A DNA stretch of 14,959 nucleotides from an uncultured Acetatifactor sp. (lineage in GTDB: Bacteria > Bacillota > Clostridia > Lachnospirales > Lachnospiraceae), in contig CANQSE010000019.1 of the NCBI GenBank assembly GCA_947626405.1, positions 1 through 14,959 of the forward strand. The letters run 5' to 3'. How positions within the stretch are numbered: the stretch's first letter is position 1; every line of letters begins with the position of its first letter. The position numbers and the translations under genes were made by a program. Shown piece after piece: positions 6,062 to 13,488 of this stretch. The notes below the pieces were generated by a model. The model searched no databases. It worked only from the letters and a program-made list of their open reading frames with translations, and was not told the origin of the DNA.

Positions 6062-6086
6062 ATATCGGACACCGATGGAATTTTTA
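6062..6086 (-). promoter_or_regulatory. Sigma-D (flagellar)-like promoter
   Basis: On the minus strand TAAA (6086-6083), 14 bp, then CCGATAT (6068-6062). This matches the Bacillus sigma-D pattern (TAAA, about 15-16 bp, CCGATAT), although the spacer is slightly short. No sigma-A promoter was found for this gene. The predicted start is near 6055, about 75 nt before the ATG at 5979. A small palindrome ATCGG-ACA-CCGAT (6064-6076) overlaps it. Confidence 0.45.
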
Positions 6087-6107
6087 TTAGCGGAGGGATT
6101 TTAACCA

Positions 6108-6136
6108 TTGAACATAAGTCAGATGTAGATTATAAT
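6108..6136 (+). promoter_or_regulatory. Sigma-A promoter of dipeptidase/beta-galactosidase operon
   Basis: TTGAAC (6108-6113), a 17-bp spacer, and TATAAT (6131-6136). It is near consensus and gives a leader of about 75 nt before the dipeptidase gene. It is divergent from the sigma-D-like promoter at 6062-6086. Confidence 0.8.
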
Positions 6137-6218
6137 GTTACATATAAAAAAATCGGGCCAGGGGCTGCGGTAAACAGGGGGTGCGCCTTTATGGGCGATG
6201 CTTCCGGAAAGAGGGCTT

Positions 6219-7679
6219 ATGGGAGTTTTATCCGAATTGGAACCAAAGAAGGTTTTTTCCTGTTTTGAGGAGATCACAAAAATACCTCGCGGCTCGGGAA
6301 ATATGGAGAAAATCAGCGATTACATTGTGAGATTCGCAATGGAACGGGGATTGTTCTTTGTAAAGGACGAGCTGAAAAACGTTATTATAATTAAGGAAGC
6401 TTCGGACGGATATGAGAATGAGCCGGCGCTTATTCTGCAGGGACATATGGACATGGTTGCCGTGAAGGAGCCGGATTGTCCTCTGGATCTGAAAACGCAG
6501 GGACTTAAGGCTGCGGTCCGCGGCGACGAGATTTATGCTGAGGGCACGAGCCTTGGGGGAGACGACGGCATTGCGGTTGCGTATTGCCTGGCGCTGCTTG
6601 ACTCTGACGACATAAAGCATCCCAGGCTTGAGGTTGTGCTGACCGTGGACGAGGAGGTGGGCATGGACGGAGCGAGAGGGATCGATCTGTCAATGCTTAC
6701 CGGAAACAGGATGATAAACCTCGATTCGGAAGACGAGGGAATCTTCCTTGCAAGCTGTGCGGGCGGTGCGAGGGTCAGGTGCCGGCTGCCTTTAAAGGCT
6801 TCGGGAACGCGCGATGGTGTGCTTAAGCTTCAGATGGGCGGTCTTGCCGGAGGCCATTCCGGAGGTGAAATCCACAAGGAACGGGGAAATTCCAACTGTC
6901 TGATGGGCAGAGTCCTATATGAAATCTGCCGTGTTGTTCCGGTGGAGCTTGCCGGCGTTGAGGGCGGTCTTGCCGACAACGCCATTCCCAGAGAAACCGA
7001 CGCTCTTATCTGGGTAAGAGAAGAAGACAGGCATGTACTTGACGGCCTGGTTGAAAAGATTGAGAAAGAGATCAGGGATGAGCTTTCGGTAAAGGATCCC
7101 GGATTTTATCTCAAAATAAGCGGACAAAGCAAGGGAAGCTATCCCTGTATTACAGCGGAGGACACAAGGCGTGCGGCGGCTTTCCTCCATGCTCTGCCAA
7201 ACGGCGTACAGGCCATGAGCGCCGATATACCTGATTTGGTTGAAACCTCGTTAAACCTTGGCGTCCTCACGATGTCCGCCCAAAATGGACCCGGGCTTGA
7301 GGCGGAATTTTCAGTGCGAAGCAGCGTGGAGAGCGCAAAGAGGGCGCTTATCAGCAAGCTTTTTGCGGTGACTGAGACGGCTGGGGGAAGCTGCGAGGTA
7401 AGCGGTGATTATCCGGGCTGGAAATATCGCAAGGATTCGCCCCTCAGGGAAAAAATGACAGCCGTTTATGAGAAAATGTATGGCAAAAAGCCAAAAATAG
7501 AGGCAATTCACGCGGGGCTTGAATGTGGAATCCTTGGAAGCAGGATAAAGGATCTTGACTGTGTATCAATCGGTCCTGACATGCGCGATATCCATACGAC
7601 GGAGGAAACATTGAGCATTTCGTCAGCCGCCCGTGTGTGGGAGTATCTCATAAGGCTGCTGGAACAAAAGGATAACTGA
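6219..7679 (+). CDS. pepD: Aminoacyl-histidine dipeptidase (M20C family)
   Basis: A 486-residue cytosolic zinc dipeptidase of the PepD/carnosinase-like M20C family, which cleaves Xaa-His and other dipeptides. Metal and catalytic marks in order are LQGHMDMV (H76, D78), GTSLGGDDGIA (D115), TVDEEVGMDGA (E145, E146), NLDSEDEG (D169) and IHAGLECG (H431). All expected residues are present and the length equals that of E. coli PepD (485). I chose the ATG at 6219 because MGVLSELEPKKVFSCFEEIT aligns with the usual PepD start and GGAAAGAGGG precedes it. An in-frame ATG at 6198 would add seven unlikely residues. The beta-galactosidase gene starts 24 nt after the stop, so the two are probably cotranscribed. 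The exact peptide preference cannot be read from the sequence. Confidence 0.93.
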   Translation: MGVLSELEPKKVFSCFEEITKIPRGSGNMEKISDYIVRFAMERGLFFVKDELKNVIIIKEASDGYENEPALILQGHMDMVAVKEPDCPLDLKTQGLKAAVRGDEIYAEGTSLGGDDGIAVAYCLALLDSDDIKHPRLEVVLTVDEEVGMDGARGIDLSMLTGNRMINLDSEDEGIFLASCAGGARVRCRLPLKASGTRDGVLKLQMGGLAGGHSGGEIHKERGNSNCLMGRVLYEICRVVPVELAGVEGGLADNAIPRETDALIWVREEDRHVLDGLVEKIEKEIRDELSVKDPGFYLKISGQSKGSYPCITAEDTRRAAAFLHALPNGVQAMSADIPDLVETSLNLGVLTMSAQNGPGLEAEFSVRSSVESAKRALISKLFAVTETAGGSCEVSGDYPGWKYRKDSPLREKMTAVYEKMYGKKPKIEAIHAGLECGILGSRIKDLDCVSIGPDMRDIHTTEETLSISSAARVWEYLIRLLEQKDN

Positions 7680-7703
7680 CGGAAAAACCGAAAGGAGCGC
7701 AAA

Positions 7704-10700
7704 ATGAAGGAGTTTGACTACAAAAAGGTGGCGGATCCTGAATTTTTCAGGGAAAACAGGCTAGACGCCCATTCCGACCACAAATGGTACGGGGGATATG
7801 AGGAGGAGCATGACGGAAACAGCCGGTTCATAAAGCCGCTTAACGGATTGTGGAAATTTTCCTATGCACCCAATTACCGATCCGCCGTGCAGGGCTTTGA
7901 GGGGGAGGATTACGACTGCAGGTGCTGGGACGACATTCGGGTGCCCGCACATATCCAGATGGAAGGGTACGATCGTCCGCAGTATGTGAACGTGGCCTAT
8001 CCATGGGACGGGCATGAGGACATTGTGCCGGGCCAGATCCCACAGGATTTTAACCCGGTGGCAAGCTATGCAAAATATTTTACGCTGCCCGACGAGATGA
8101 AAGGCGCTCCGGTTTACATCTCCTTTCAGGGTGTGGAGAGCGCGATGGCTCTCTGGTGCAACGGAGCGTATGTGGGTTATGCCGAGGATACTTTTACGCC
8201 TTCGGAGTTTGAGCTGACGCCGTATCTTAAAGAGGGAGAAAACAAGCTGGCGCTCAGGGTGTTTAAATGGTGCGGCGGAAGCTGGTGTGAGGATCAGGAC
8301 TTTTTCAGATTTTCCGGAATTTTTCGTGACGTATATCTGTATACGGTACCCAGGGTGCATATATGGGATATGAAGATCCGGACTATTTTTGCGGACGGCC
8401 TGGACAGGGCGGAGCTTGCGCTGGATCTCAAAGCCTCAGGGGAAGGACGCGTATCCGTAAGGCTTCTCAGGGAAAAGATGAGTTTCAGGTACAGCGATGA
8501 ATATTGTGCGCATCCGGGACAGGTTACGTCGAGTGAGGAGATTGCTTCGTTTACTGAGGAGCTTAAAGAGACGAGCCATATTGTGATACCTGTGGAGCAT
8601 CCTGACCTCTGGAGCGCGGAGGAACCGAACCTTTATAAGCTTTTTCTTGAGATATACGACGGGGACGGCAAGCTCCAGGAAGTGATTCCGCAGCTTGTGG
8701 GCTTCAGAAAATTTGAGCTTTCGCAGGGACTTATGAAGCTCAACGGAAAAAGGATCGTTTTTAAGGGTGTAAACCGCCACGAGTTCAGTTCCTATACGGG
8801 ACGCGTTCCCCGAGAGGAGGAGCTGTGGAGGGATCTTGTTACAATGAAGCAAAACAACATAAATGCCATACGCACATGCCATTATCCCAACGACTCAAGG
8901 CTTTATGGCCTGTGCGACCAGCTCGGCATTTATATGATAGACGAATGTAATCTGGAGTCTCACGGCTCATGGGATCCCGTATCACGCGGCGCGAGGGATT
9001 CTTCGTATCTTGTGCCGGGGGATCATCCCGAGTGGAACAAGATTGTGCTTGATCGTGCAAACTCCATGTACCAGCGCGACAAAAATCACCCCGCCATACT
9101 TATTTGGTCATGCGGAAACGAGGCATACGGAGGGAAAAACATATACGATATGTCGTGCTTTTTCCATGAACAGGATCCGGACCGGCTGGTGCAGTACGAG
9201 GGAATATGCCATGACAGGCGCTATCCGGACACAAGCGATGTGGAGAGCCAGATGTACACTCCGGCTGCTGGTATTAAGAGCTGGCTGGAAAAAGAGCGGA
9301 GCAAGCCTTTTATCTGCTGCGAATACACTCACGCCATGGGAAATTCCTGCGGCGCCATGCACAAATACACAGATCTGACTGATACGGAGCCGCTCTATCA
9401 GGGCGGGTTTATATGGGATTATGTGGATCAGTCAATTGTCAGGAAGGACAGGTACGGCGTTGAATTTCTGGCATACGGAGGAGATTTTGACGACAGACCA
9501 AACGACGGGAATTTCAGCGGAAACGGAATCGTATACGGCGGTAAGCGAAACGCTTCTCCCAAGATGCAGGAGGTAAAATTCAATTACCGCAGTATTTCGG
9601 TTGAGGTGGAGGAGGATGCCGTCACCGTCACAAACAAGAACCTTTTTGTCAATACGGGGCGGTTTGACTGCGTGACTGTTCTTGAGAAAGACGGAAAGAG
9701 AGTCGGCGAGTACCCGATTAAAGCCGATGTCGAGCCCGGAGAGACGGCGAGGATTCCTAATCCGGTCAGGCTGCCCGGGACTGCAGGGGAATATGTGGTT
9801 ACGGTTTCGTTCCGTCTGAAGGAGGATACGGCGTGGGCCGGGGCGGGACATGAGGTGTCATTCGGACAGGGAATATTCAGGAAAAAAGAAGGCTTGATCG
9901 CGGATGTGCCCTTGAAGGAAAAGAGGCCGTTTAAAATCATACATGGGACATTTCACCTTGGAATCCGTGGAGAAGGCTTTGAAGCGCTGTTTGGCGGAGG
10001 AGGCCTTGTTTCCTATAAATACGGTGGAAGGGAGATGCTCAAATCCGTTCCCATGCCTAATTTCTGGCGTGCGCCTATCGACAATGACAACGGAAACCAC
10101 ATGGCGGAGCGGTACGGACAGTGGAAGCTTGCCAGTCTTTATTTGAGCGGCTGGGGGGCGCAGGGACCCAATCCGCATGTAGAGGAAGGGGAAAATTCAG
10201 TAAAGGTTTCCTATCAGTATGTGTTCCCCACCACGCCCAAGGGAGGCTGCGGCATATGCTATGAAGTGTTCGGAGACGGCTCCGTTGAGGTGACATTGTC
10301 GTATGATCCCGTGGAGGGGCTTGGAGATATGCCGGAGTTTGGCGTCATGTTTAAGATGGACGCGGATTTTGACAACCTGGAGTGGTACGGAAACGGTCCT
10401 GCGGAAACCTATGCCGACAGGCAGCATGGAGCAAAGCTGGGGCTGTATCGGAATAAAGTCGCCGACAACATGGCTGGGTATCTTGTCCCGCAGGAGTGCG
10501 GAAATAAAACTCAGGTCAGATACGCAAAGGTAACTGACGATAGGGGCAGGGGGCTTATTTTTGCGGGGGACGGCATGTCATTTTCGGCTCTGCCGTATAC
10601 GCCGCATGAGCTTGAAAACGCAAAACATGCTTATGAACTTCCGAAGGTGCATTATACGGTGATACGGGCGGCTCTTGCCCAGATGGGCGTGGGCGGTGAC

Positions 10701-10787
10701 GATAGCTGGTGGTCAAGGGTTCATGAGGAATATCTGCTCAAGGTAAACAAACGGCTGGAATTTAGGTTTGTATTTAAGGGAATCTGA
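7704..10787 (+). CDS. lacZ: Beta-galactosidase, GH2 family (LacZ type)
   Basis: A 1027-residue enzyme that hydrolyses terminal beta-galactosides such as lactose, close in length to E. coli LacZ (1024). The GH2 sugar-binding domain comes first (NGLWKFSYAP, PAHIQMEGYDRPQYVN), then the beta-sandwich, the TIM barrel and the C-terminal small-chain domain (FWRAPIDNDNG, WYGNGPAETYADR). Barrel motifs are GVNRHEF, RTCHYPND and DECNLESHG. The acid/base is E473 in IWSCGNEAYG and the nucleophile is E540 in ICCEYTHAMGNS. No signal peptide is visible, so it should be cytoplasmic. AAAGGAG lies 6 nt before the ATG. No sugar transporter or regulator lies beside it; its partner is the dipeptidase gene, and no clear terminator follows. 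Confidence 0.96.
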   Translation: MKEFDYKKVADPEFFRENRLDAHSDHKWYGGYEEEHDGNSRFIKPLNGLWKFSYAPNYRSAVQGFEGEDYDCRCWDDIRVPAHIQMEGYDRPQYVNVAYPWDGHEDIVPGQIPQDFNPVASYAKYFTLPDEMKGAPVYISFQGVESAMALWCNGAYVGYAEDTFTPSEFELTPYLKEGENKLALRVFKWCGGSWCEDQDFFRFSGIFRDVYLYTVPRVHIWDMKIRTIFADGLDRAELALDLKASGEGRVSVRLLREKMSFRYSDEYCAHPGQVTSSEEIASFTEELKETSHIVIPVEHPDLWSAEEPNLYKLFLEIYDGDGKLQEVIPQLVGFRKFELSQGLMKLNGKRIVFKGVNRHEFSSYTGRVPREEELWRDLVTMKQNNINAIRTCHYPNDSRLYGLCDQLGIYMIDECNLESHGSWDPVSRGARDSSYLVPGDHPEWNKIVLDRANSMYQRDKNHPAILIWSCGNEAYGGKNIYDMSCFFHEQDPDRLVQYEGICHDRRYPDTSDVESQMYTPAAGIKSWLEKERSKPFICCEYTHAMGNSCGAMHKYTDLTDTEPLYQGGFIWDYVDQSIVRKDRYGVEFLAYGGDFDDRPNDGNFSGNGIVYGGKRNASPKMQEVKFNYRSISVEVEEDAVTVTNKNLFVNTGRFDCVTVLEKDGKRVGEYPIKADVEPGETARIPNPVRLPGTAGEYVVTVSFRLKEDTAWAGAGHEVSFGQGIFRKKEGLIADVPLKEKRPFKIIHGTFHLGIRGEGFEALFGGGGLVSYKYGGREMLKSVPMPNFWRAPIDNDNGNHMAERYGQWKLASLYLSGWGAQGPNPHVEEGENSVKVSYQYVFPTTPKGGCGICYEVFGDGSVEVTLSYDPVEGLGDMPEFGVMFKMDADFDNLEWYGNGPAETYADRQHGAKLGLYRNKVADNMAGYLVPQECGNKTQVRYAKVTDDRGRGLIFAGDGMSFSALPYTPHELENAKHAYELPKVHYTVIRAALAQMGVGGDDSWWSRVHEEYLLKVNKRLEFRFVFKGI

Positions 10788-10892
10788 GTCGAAGCACAGG
10801 CGCGTCTGCCGGGAGAACATCGGAAGTATCGGGCATGACCTGGGGGAAAAGGCTGAAGTGTTACGTTTTGCGGAAAATGTTAAAAAAGGGTA

Positions 10893-10921
10893 TTGCTTTT
10901 TTTGCCGCGGCGCGGTATAAT
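10893..10921 (+). promoter_or_regulatory. Sigma-A promoter for tRNA-Pro
   Basis: TTGCTT (10893-10898), a 17-bp GC-rich spacer, and TATAAT (10916-10921). The predicted start is only about 6 nt ahead of the tRNA. Confidence 0.85.
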
Positions 10922-10934
10922 ATGACACGTGTCG

Positions 10935-11009
10935 CGGGGTGTGGCTCAGCTTGGTTAGAGCGCCGTCTTAGGGAGGCGGAGGTCGCGAGTTCGAATCCCG
11001 CCACTCCGA
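10935..11009 (+). tRNA. tRNA-Pro (anticodon AGG)
   Basis: A 75-nt cloverleaf with acceptor CGGGGTG/CACTCCG, D stem GCTC/GAGC, anticodon stem CCGTC/GGCGG, and loop TTAGGGA giving AGG with G37, as usual for proline tRNAs. The T stem GCGAG/CCCGC has one A-C mismatch; the T loop is TTCGAAT and the discriminator A. CCA is not encoded. A34 is uncommon in bacteria outside tRNA-Arg(ACG). Confidence 0.9.
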
Positions 11010-11015
11010 TACATC

Positions 11016-11065
11016 AGGAAGTCCGGAAAACCTTGAAATACAGGGTTCCGGACTTCTTTTTATTT
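11016..11065 (+). terminator. Rho-independent terminator after tRNA-Pro
   Basis: An 11-bp perfect stem (GAAGTCCGGAA at 11018-11028, TTCCGGACTTC at 11046-11056) is followed by TTTTTATTT. It begins 7-9 nt after the tRNA. Confidence 0.92.
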
Positions 11066-11192
11066 GCATTACAGTTAGTCTGTACTTACTTGTGTGTTAA
11101 ATTATAGTGTTATTTTATATGTTTTGTTATTTGAATTGGAGTAGAAATTGGGTCAGTAAAAACATATTTTTATTTTCATTCTGAAAAAAAGG

Positions 11193-11201
11193 TGATATAA
11201 T
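11193..11201 (+). promoter_or_regulatory. Extended -10 promoter of first chemoreceptor gene
   Basis: TGATATAAT is an extended -10 (TGn + TATAAT). The 17-bp-spaced -35 is weak (TTTTCA, 11173-11178). The leader is about 95 nt. No sigma-D motif was seen. Confidence 0.65.
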
Positions 11202-11211
11202 ATATGAAACA

Positions 11212-11276
11212 GGCAAAACATGTATGGGGGTTATGCCGTAGTCAGTTGCGGGCTGCCGTTATGAGGGCTGTTTTGC
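11212..11276 (+). promoter_or_regulatory. Leader inverted repeat of first chemoreceptor gene
   Basis: GCAAAACA (11213-11220) pairs with TGTTTTGC (11269-11276) across 48 nt. The left arm, within GGCAAAACA, starts 10-11 nt after the -10 box, so it lies at the predicted mRNA 5' end; the right arm lies 12 nt before the AGGAGGA ribosome site. The second receptor gene has a similar arrangement. The function is unknown. Confidence 0.5.
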
Positions 11277-11304
11277 ACCACATTGTAGGAGGAGATCGGA
11301 TACT

Positions 11305-13350
11305 ATGAAAAACAAGAAAATGAGCACTGTTATTACCGCAATCGTCTCTTGTGTCACCGCAGTATGTATGCTGCTGCTTTTCCTGGTTGCCAGTCTGAAT
11401 ATGACTTCGGCGATGAGGGATTCCGCGAGAAACAATATGGTAACATCGCTGAATGCCCGGGCGCAGCTTATAGAACAGTATGTGGCGCAGGCTGAGAGCC
11501 TTATGATCGCTTTCGGCAAATCTCCGGTCGTGGCGGATCTGCTGAGAGATCCTGACAATGCTGCCGCGACGCAGAAGGCCCAGGATTATACGGTGAATTT
11601 CTACAAGGACCTCGACGGCTGGGAAGGCGTCTACATAGCGGAGTGGGATTCCCATGTGCTGACGCATATCAATCCCGGGGCAATAGGCATTTATACCCGT
11701 GAGGGAGATCCTTTAAAGCAGATGCAGGACGGCATACTTGCAGCCGGAGCAGTATATAACATAGGTATACTTGTTTCCCCCGCTTCTCAGCAGCTGACGC
11801 TCTCTCTGTACAGCCCTGTTTACGACACGGACGGCGATATCCTTGGTTATGTGGGAGGCGGACAGTTTGCAACCAGCCTGACGAATCCCCTTCAGCAGGT
11901 AGTTGTGGAGGGCCTCGAGAACGCCAGGGATTATATGATAAATACGGCGGCCGCTACATATATTTATGATCAGGATGAATCGCTGGTCGCTACGGAAATT
12001 GAGAATCCCATGCTTCTGGAGGTAATTGACAAGATAAACAACGATCCTTCGCAGCTTGTGGGAGAAATAGAGTATGTCGATGAGAACGGAGTAAAGAGTG
12101 TTGCAATGTACCAGTACCTGCCTGATCGTCAGTGGGCAGTGGTATTGAGCGACAGTGAAAGCGAAATTTACAGTCTTGCAAACACAAACAGGATTACTTT
12201 CGGTATTCTCTGTATCGTGGCGTTTATCCTGATCGCCGTGTTGTCATTCGCGGCAGTTAAGGTTTGCGTGAAGCCTCTGGATGTGGTTGAGAGATCCATC
12301 GACAGACTGAAGAATCTGGAGCTCAGGATCCCGACGGATATGAAAAAGTATGTGGGCGGTGCAAGCGAGACAGGAAAGATTGCAACGGCGGTCGATTCGC
12401 TTTATACAACCCTGCAGAATATCGTGTCTACACTTCGTGGCTGTACGGAATCGCTTGGCGAGTCAACCGACAGGATGAGTGAAGCGACACATACGCTCGT
12501 TGAATATGTCGGAGATAACTCCGCCACCACCGAGGAGCTTGCGGCAAGCATCACAACGACCAACGAAGCCATAGACAATGTGACGGGTGAGATTGAGAGA
12601 ATCTCAGAGCTTGTGCAGCATGTCGAGGAGAAGGTGACGGCAGGGGATGAAAAGAGCAATCAGCTCCTCCACACTGCGGCTTCAATGAAGGAAATGGCCG
12701 AGAATACTCTGGGTGAGACAGCCGAAAAGATAGAAGTGAACAGAAAGAACGTTGAGGCCGCAATGGTCAACCTGCAGTCGCTTACCAGAATCAATGACAT
12801 GGCACAGCAGATCCTGGAGATTGCAAACCAGACCAACCTTTTGTCGCTGAACGCGTCGATCGAGGCTGCCAGGGCCGGAGAGCAGGGCAGAGGATTTGCG
12901 GTTGTGGCTCAGGAAATCGGAAATCTTGCATCAAATTCCTCCGCTACAGCTACACAGATCTCCGATATCTGCGGAGAGATCAATACAAACATCAAGAATG
13001 TGCAGACCTGCGTGGACGATATCATCAACTTTATGGAGGTGGATGTCGCTGATAAATTTAAGGAGTTTGTTGGAATAGCAAACGAATACGGCGGCTCTGT
13101 TGAGTCAATCAGGGAGGCCATCGGCGAGATCGAGGAAACCACAAACGGATTTGTTTCGTCAGTTACAAGTATACGCGACCGTATGGAGGTTATCAGAACG
13201 GCTTCCGGTGAAAATGAAGCGGGCGTGGGAGACATTGTAAACAAGATTGAGCAGACCAACACGACGGCTGAGGAGCTGCAGAGCGTTGGTAAGATCAACC
13301 AGGAAAACGCAAAAGAGATCAGCACTATCGTGGAAAAATTTACGGAGTGA
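11305..13350 (+). CDS. Methyl-accepting chemotaxis protein, Cache-type sensor
   Basis: A 681-residue transmembrane chemoreceptor that would signal through CheW/CheA. Helix 1 is about residues 7-30; the extracellular sensor of about 260 residues (35-292) contains [16 protein letters not shown] and [18 protein letters not shown], fitting a double Cache domain. Helix 2 is about 297-317, then a HAMP-like linker ([18 protein letters not shown]). The cytoplasmic signalling domain has the conserved hairpin tip at about 502-545 ([31 protein letters not shown]). It ends STIVEKFTE, with no NWETF-like pentapeptide. GGAGGAG precedes the ATG. It is a close paralogue of the next gene, about three quarters identical over the N-terminal 60 residues by eye. 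The ligand is unknown. Confidence 0.94.
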   Translation: MKNKKMSTVITAIVSCVTAVCMLLLFLVASLNMTSAMRDSARNNMVTSLNARAQLIEQYVAQAESLMIAFGKSPVVADLLRDPDNAAATQKAQDYTVNFYKDLDGWEGVYIAEWDSHVLTHINPGAIGIYTREGDPLKQMQDGILAAGAVYNIGILVSPASQQLTLSLYSPVYDTDGDILGYVGGGQFATSLTNPLQQVVVEGLENARDYMINTAAATYIYDQDESLVATEIENPMLLEVIDKINNDPSQLVGEIEYVDENGVKSVAMYQYLPDRQWAVVLSDSESEIYSLANTNRITFGILCIVAFILIAVLSFAAVKVCVKPLDVVERSIDRLKNLELRIPTDMKKYVGGASETGKIATAVDSLYTTLQNIVSTLRGCTESLGESTDRMSEATHTLVEYVGDNSATTEELAASITTTNEAIDNVTGEIERISELVQHVEEKVTAGDEKSNQLLHTAASMKEMAENTLGETAEKIEVNRKNVEAAMVNLQSLTRINDMAQQILEIANQTNLLSLNASIEAARAGEQGRGFAVVAQEIGNLASNSSATATQISDICGEINTNIKNVQTCVDDIINFMEVDVADKFKEFVGIANEYGGSVESIREAIGEIEETTNGFVSSVTSIRDRMEVIRTASGENEAGVGDIVNKIEQTNTTAEELQSVGKINQENAKEISTIVEKFTE

Positions 13351-13412
13351 TGCACGCAGACTGTATTTGATAGTACAGCCGCAGATATTTTACTTTCCTT
13401 TTTTTAAAAATG

Positions 13413-13421
13413 TGCTATAAT
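13413..13421 (+). promoter_or_regulatory. Extended -10 promoter of second chemoreceptor gene
   Basis: TGCTATAAT is an extended -10 with a weak -35 (CTTTCC, 13393-13398), the same design as the first receptor gene. It lies 62 nt after the first receptor's stop, so the second gene can be transcribed on its own. A weak CTGTA/TACAG stem (13361-13378) lies between and lacks an adjacent U-tract. Confidence 0.65.
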
Positions 13422-13432
13422 TTACTTAATAA

Positions 13433-13464
13433 GGCAAAATAAAAATATGACATGCCGTTTTGCC
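13433..13464 (+). promoter_or_regulatory. Leader hairpin of second chemoreceptor gene
   Basis: GGCAAAA (13433-13439) pairs perfectly with TTTTGCC (13458-13464) over an 18-nt loop. It starts 11 nt after the -10, at the predicted mRNA 5' end. The right arm and what follows (GCCGTTTTGCCGCACAT, then AAGGAGGA) match the first receptor leader (GCTGTTTTGCACCACAT, then AGGAGGA). Confidence 0.55.
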
Positions 13465-13488
13465 GCACATGCTACAAGGAGGATTGCG

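Noticed and set aside
5980..6108. A 43-residue longer start for the coiled-coil protein
   Set aside because: The added residues look unlike the rest, and that start lies upstream of the proposed promoter; the ATG at 5979 has GGAGG.
6198..6218. Seven extra N-terminal residues for the dipeptidase
   Set aside because: No ribosome site at a suitable distance, and the family starts at the MGVLSEL-like position.
9108..9362. Open frames antisense to or overlapping the beta-galactosidase, dipeptidase and receptor genes
   Set aside because: They shadow long genes with clear family motifs, and lack ribosome sites and recognisable domains.
11202..11304. Cyclic-di-GMP (GEMM-I) riboswitch ahead of the chemoreceptor gene
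   Set aside because: Such riboswitches often precede these genes, but I do not see the conserved core or tetraloop-receptor motifs here or at 13422-13488.
13351..13412. Terminator between the two chemoreceptor genes
   Set aside because: The only stem is 5 bp (CTGTA/TACAG) and the T-rich run lies about 20 nt beyond, so support is too weak.
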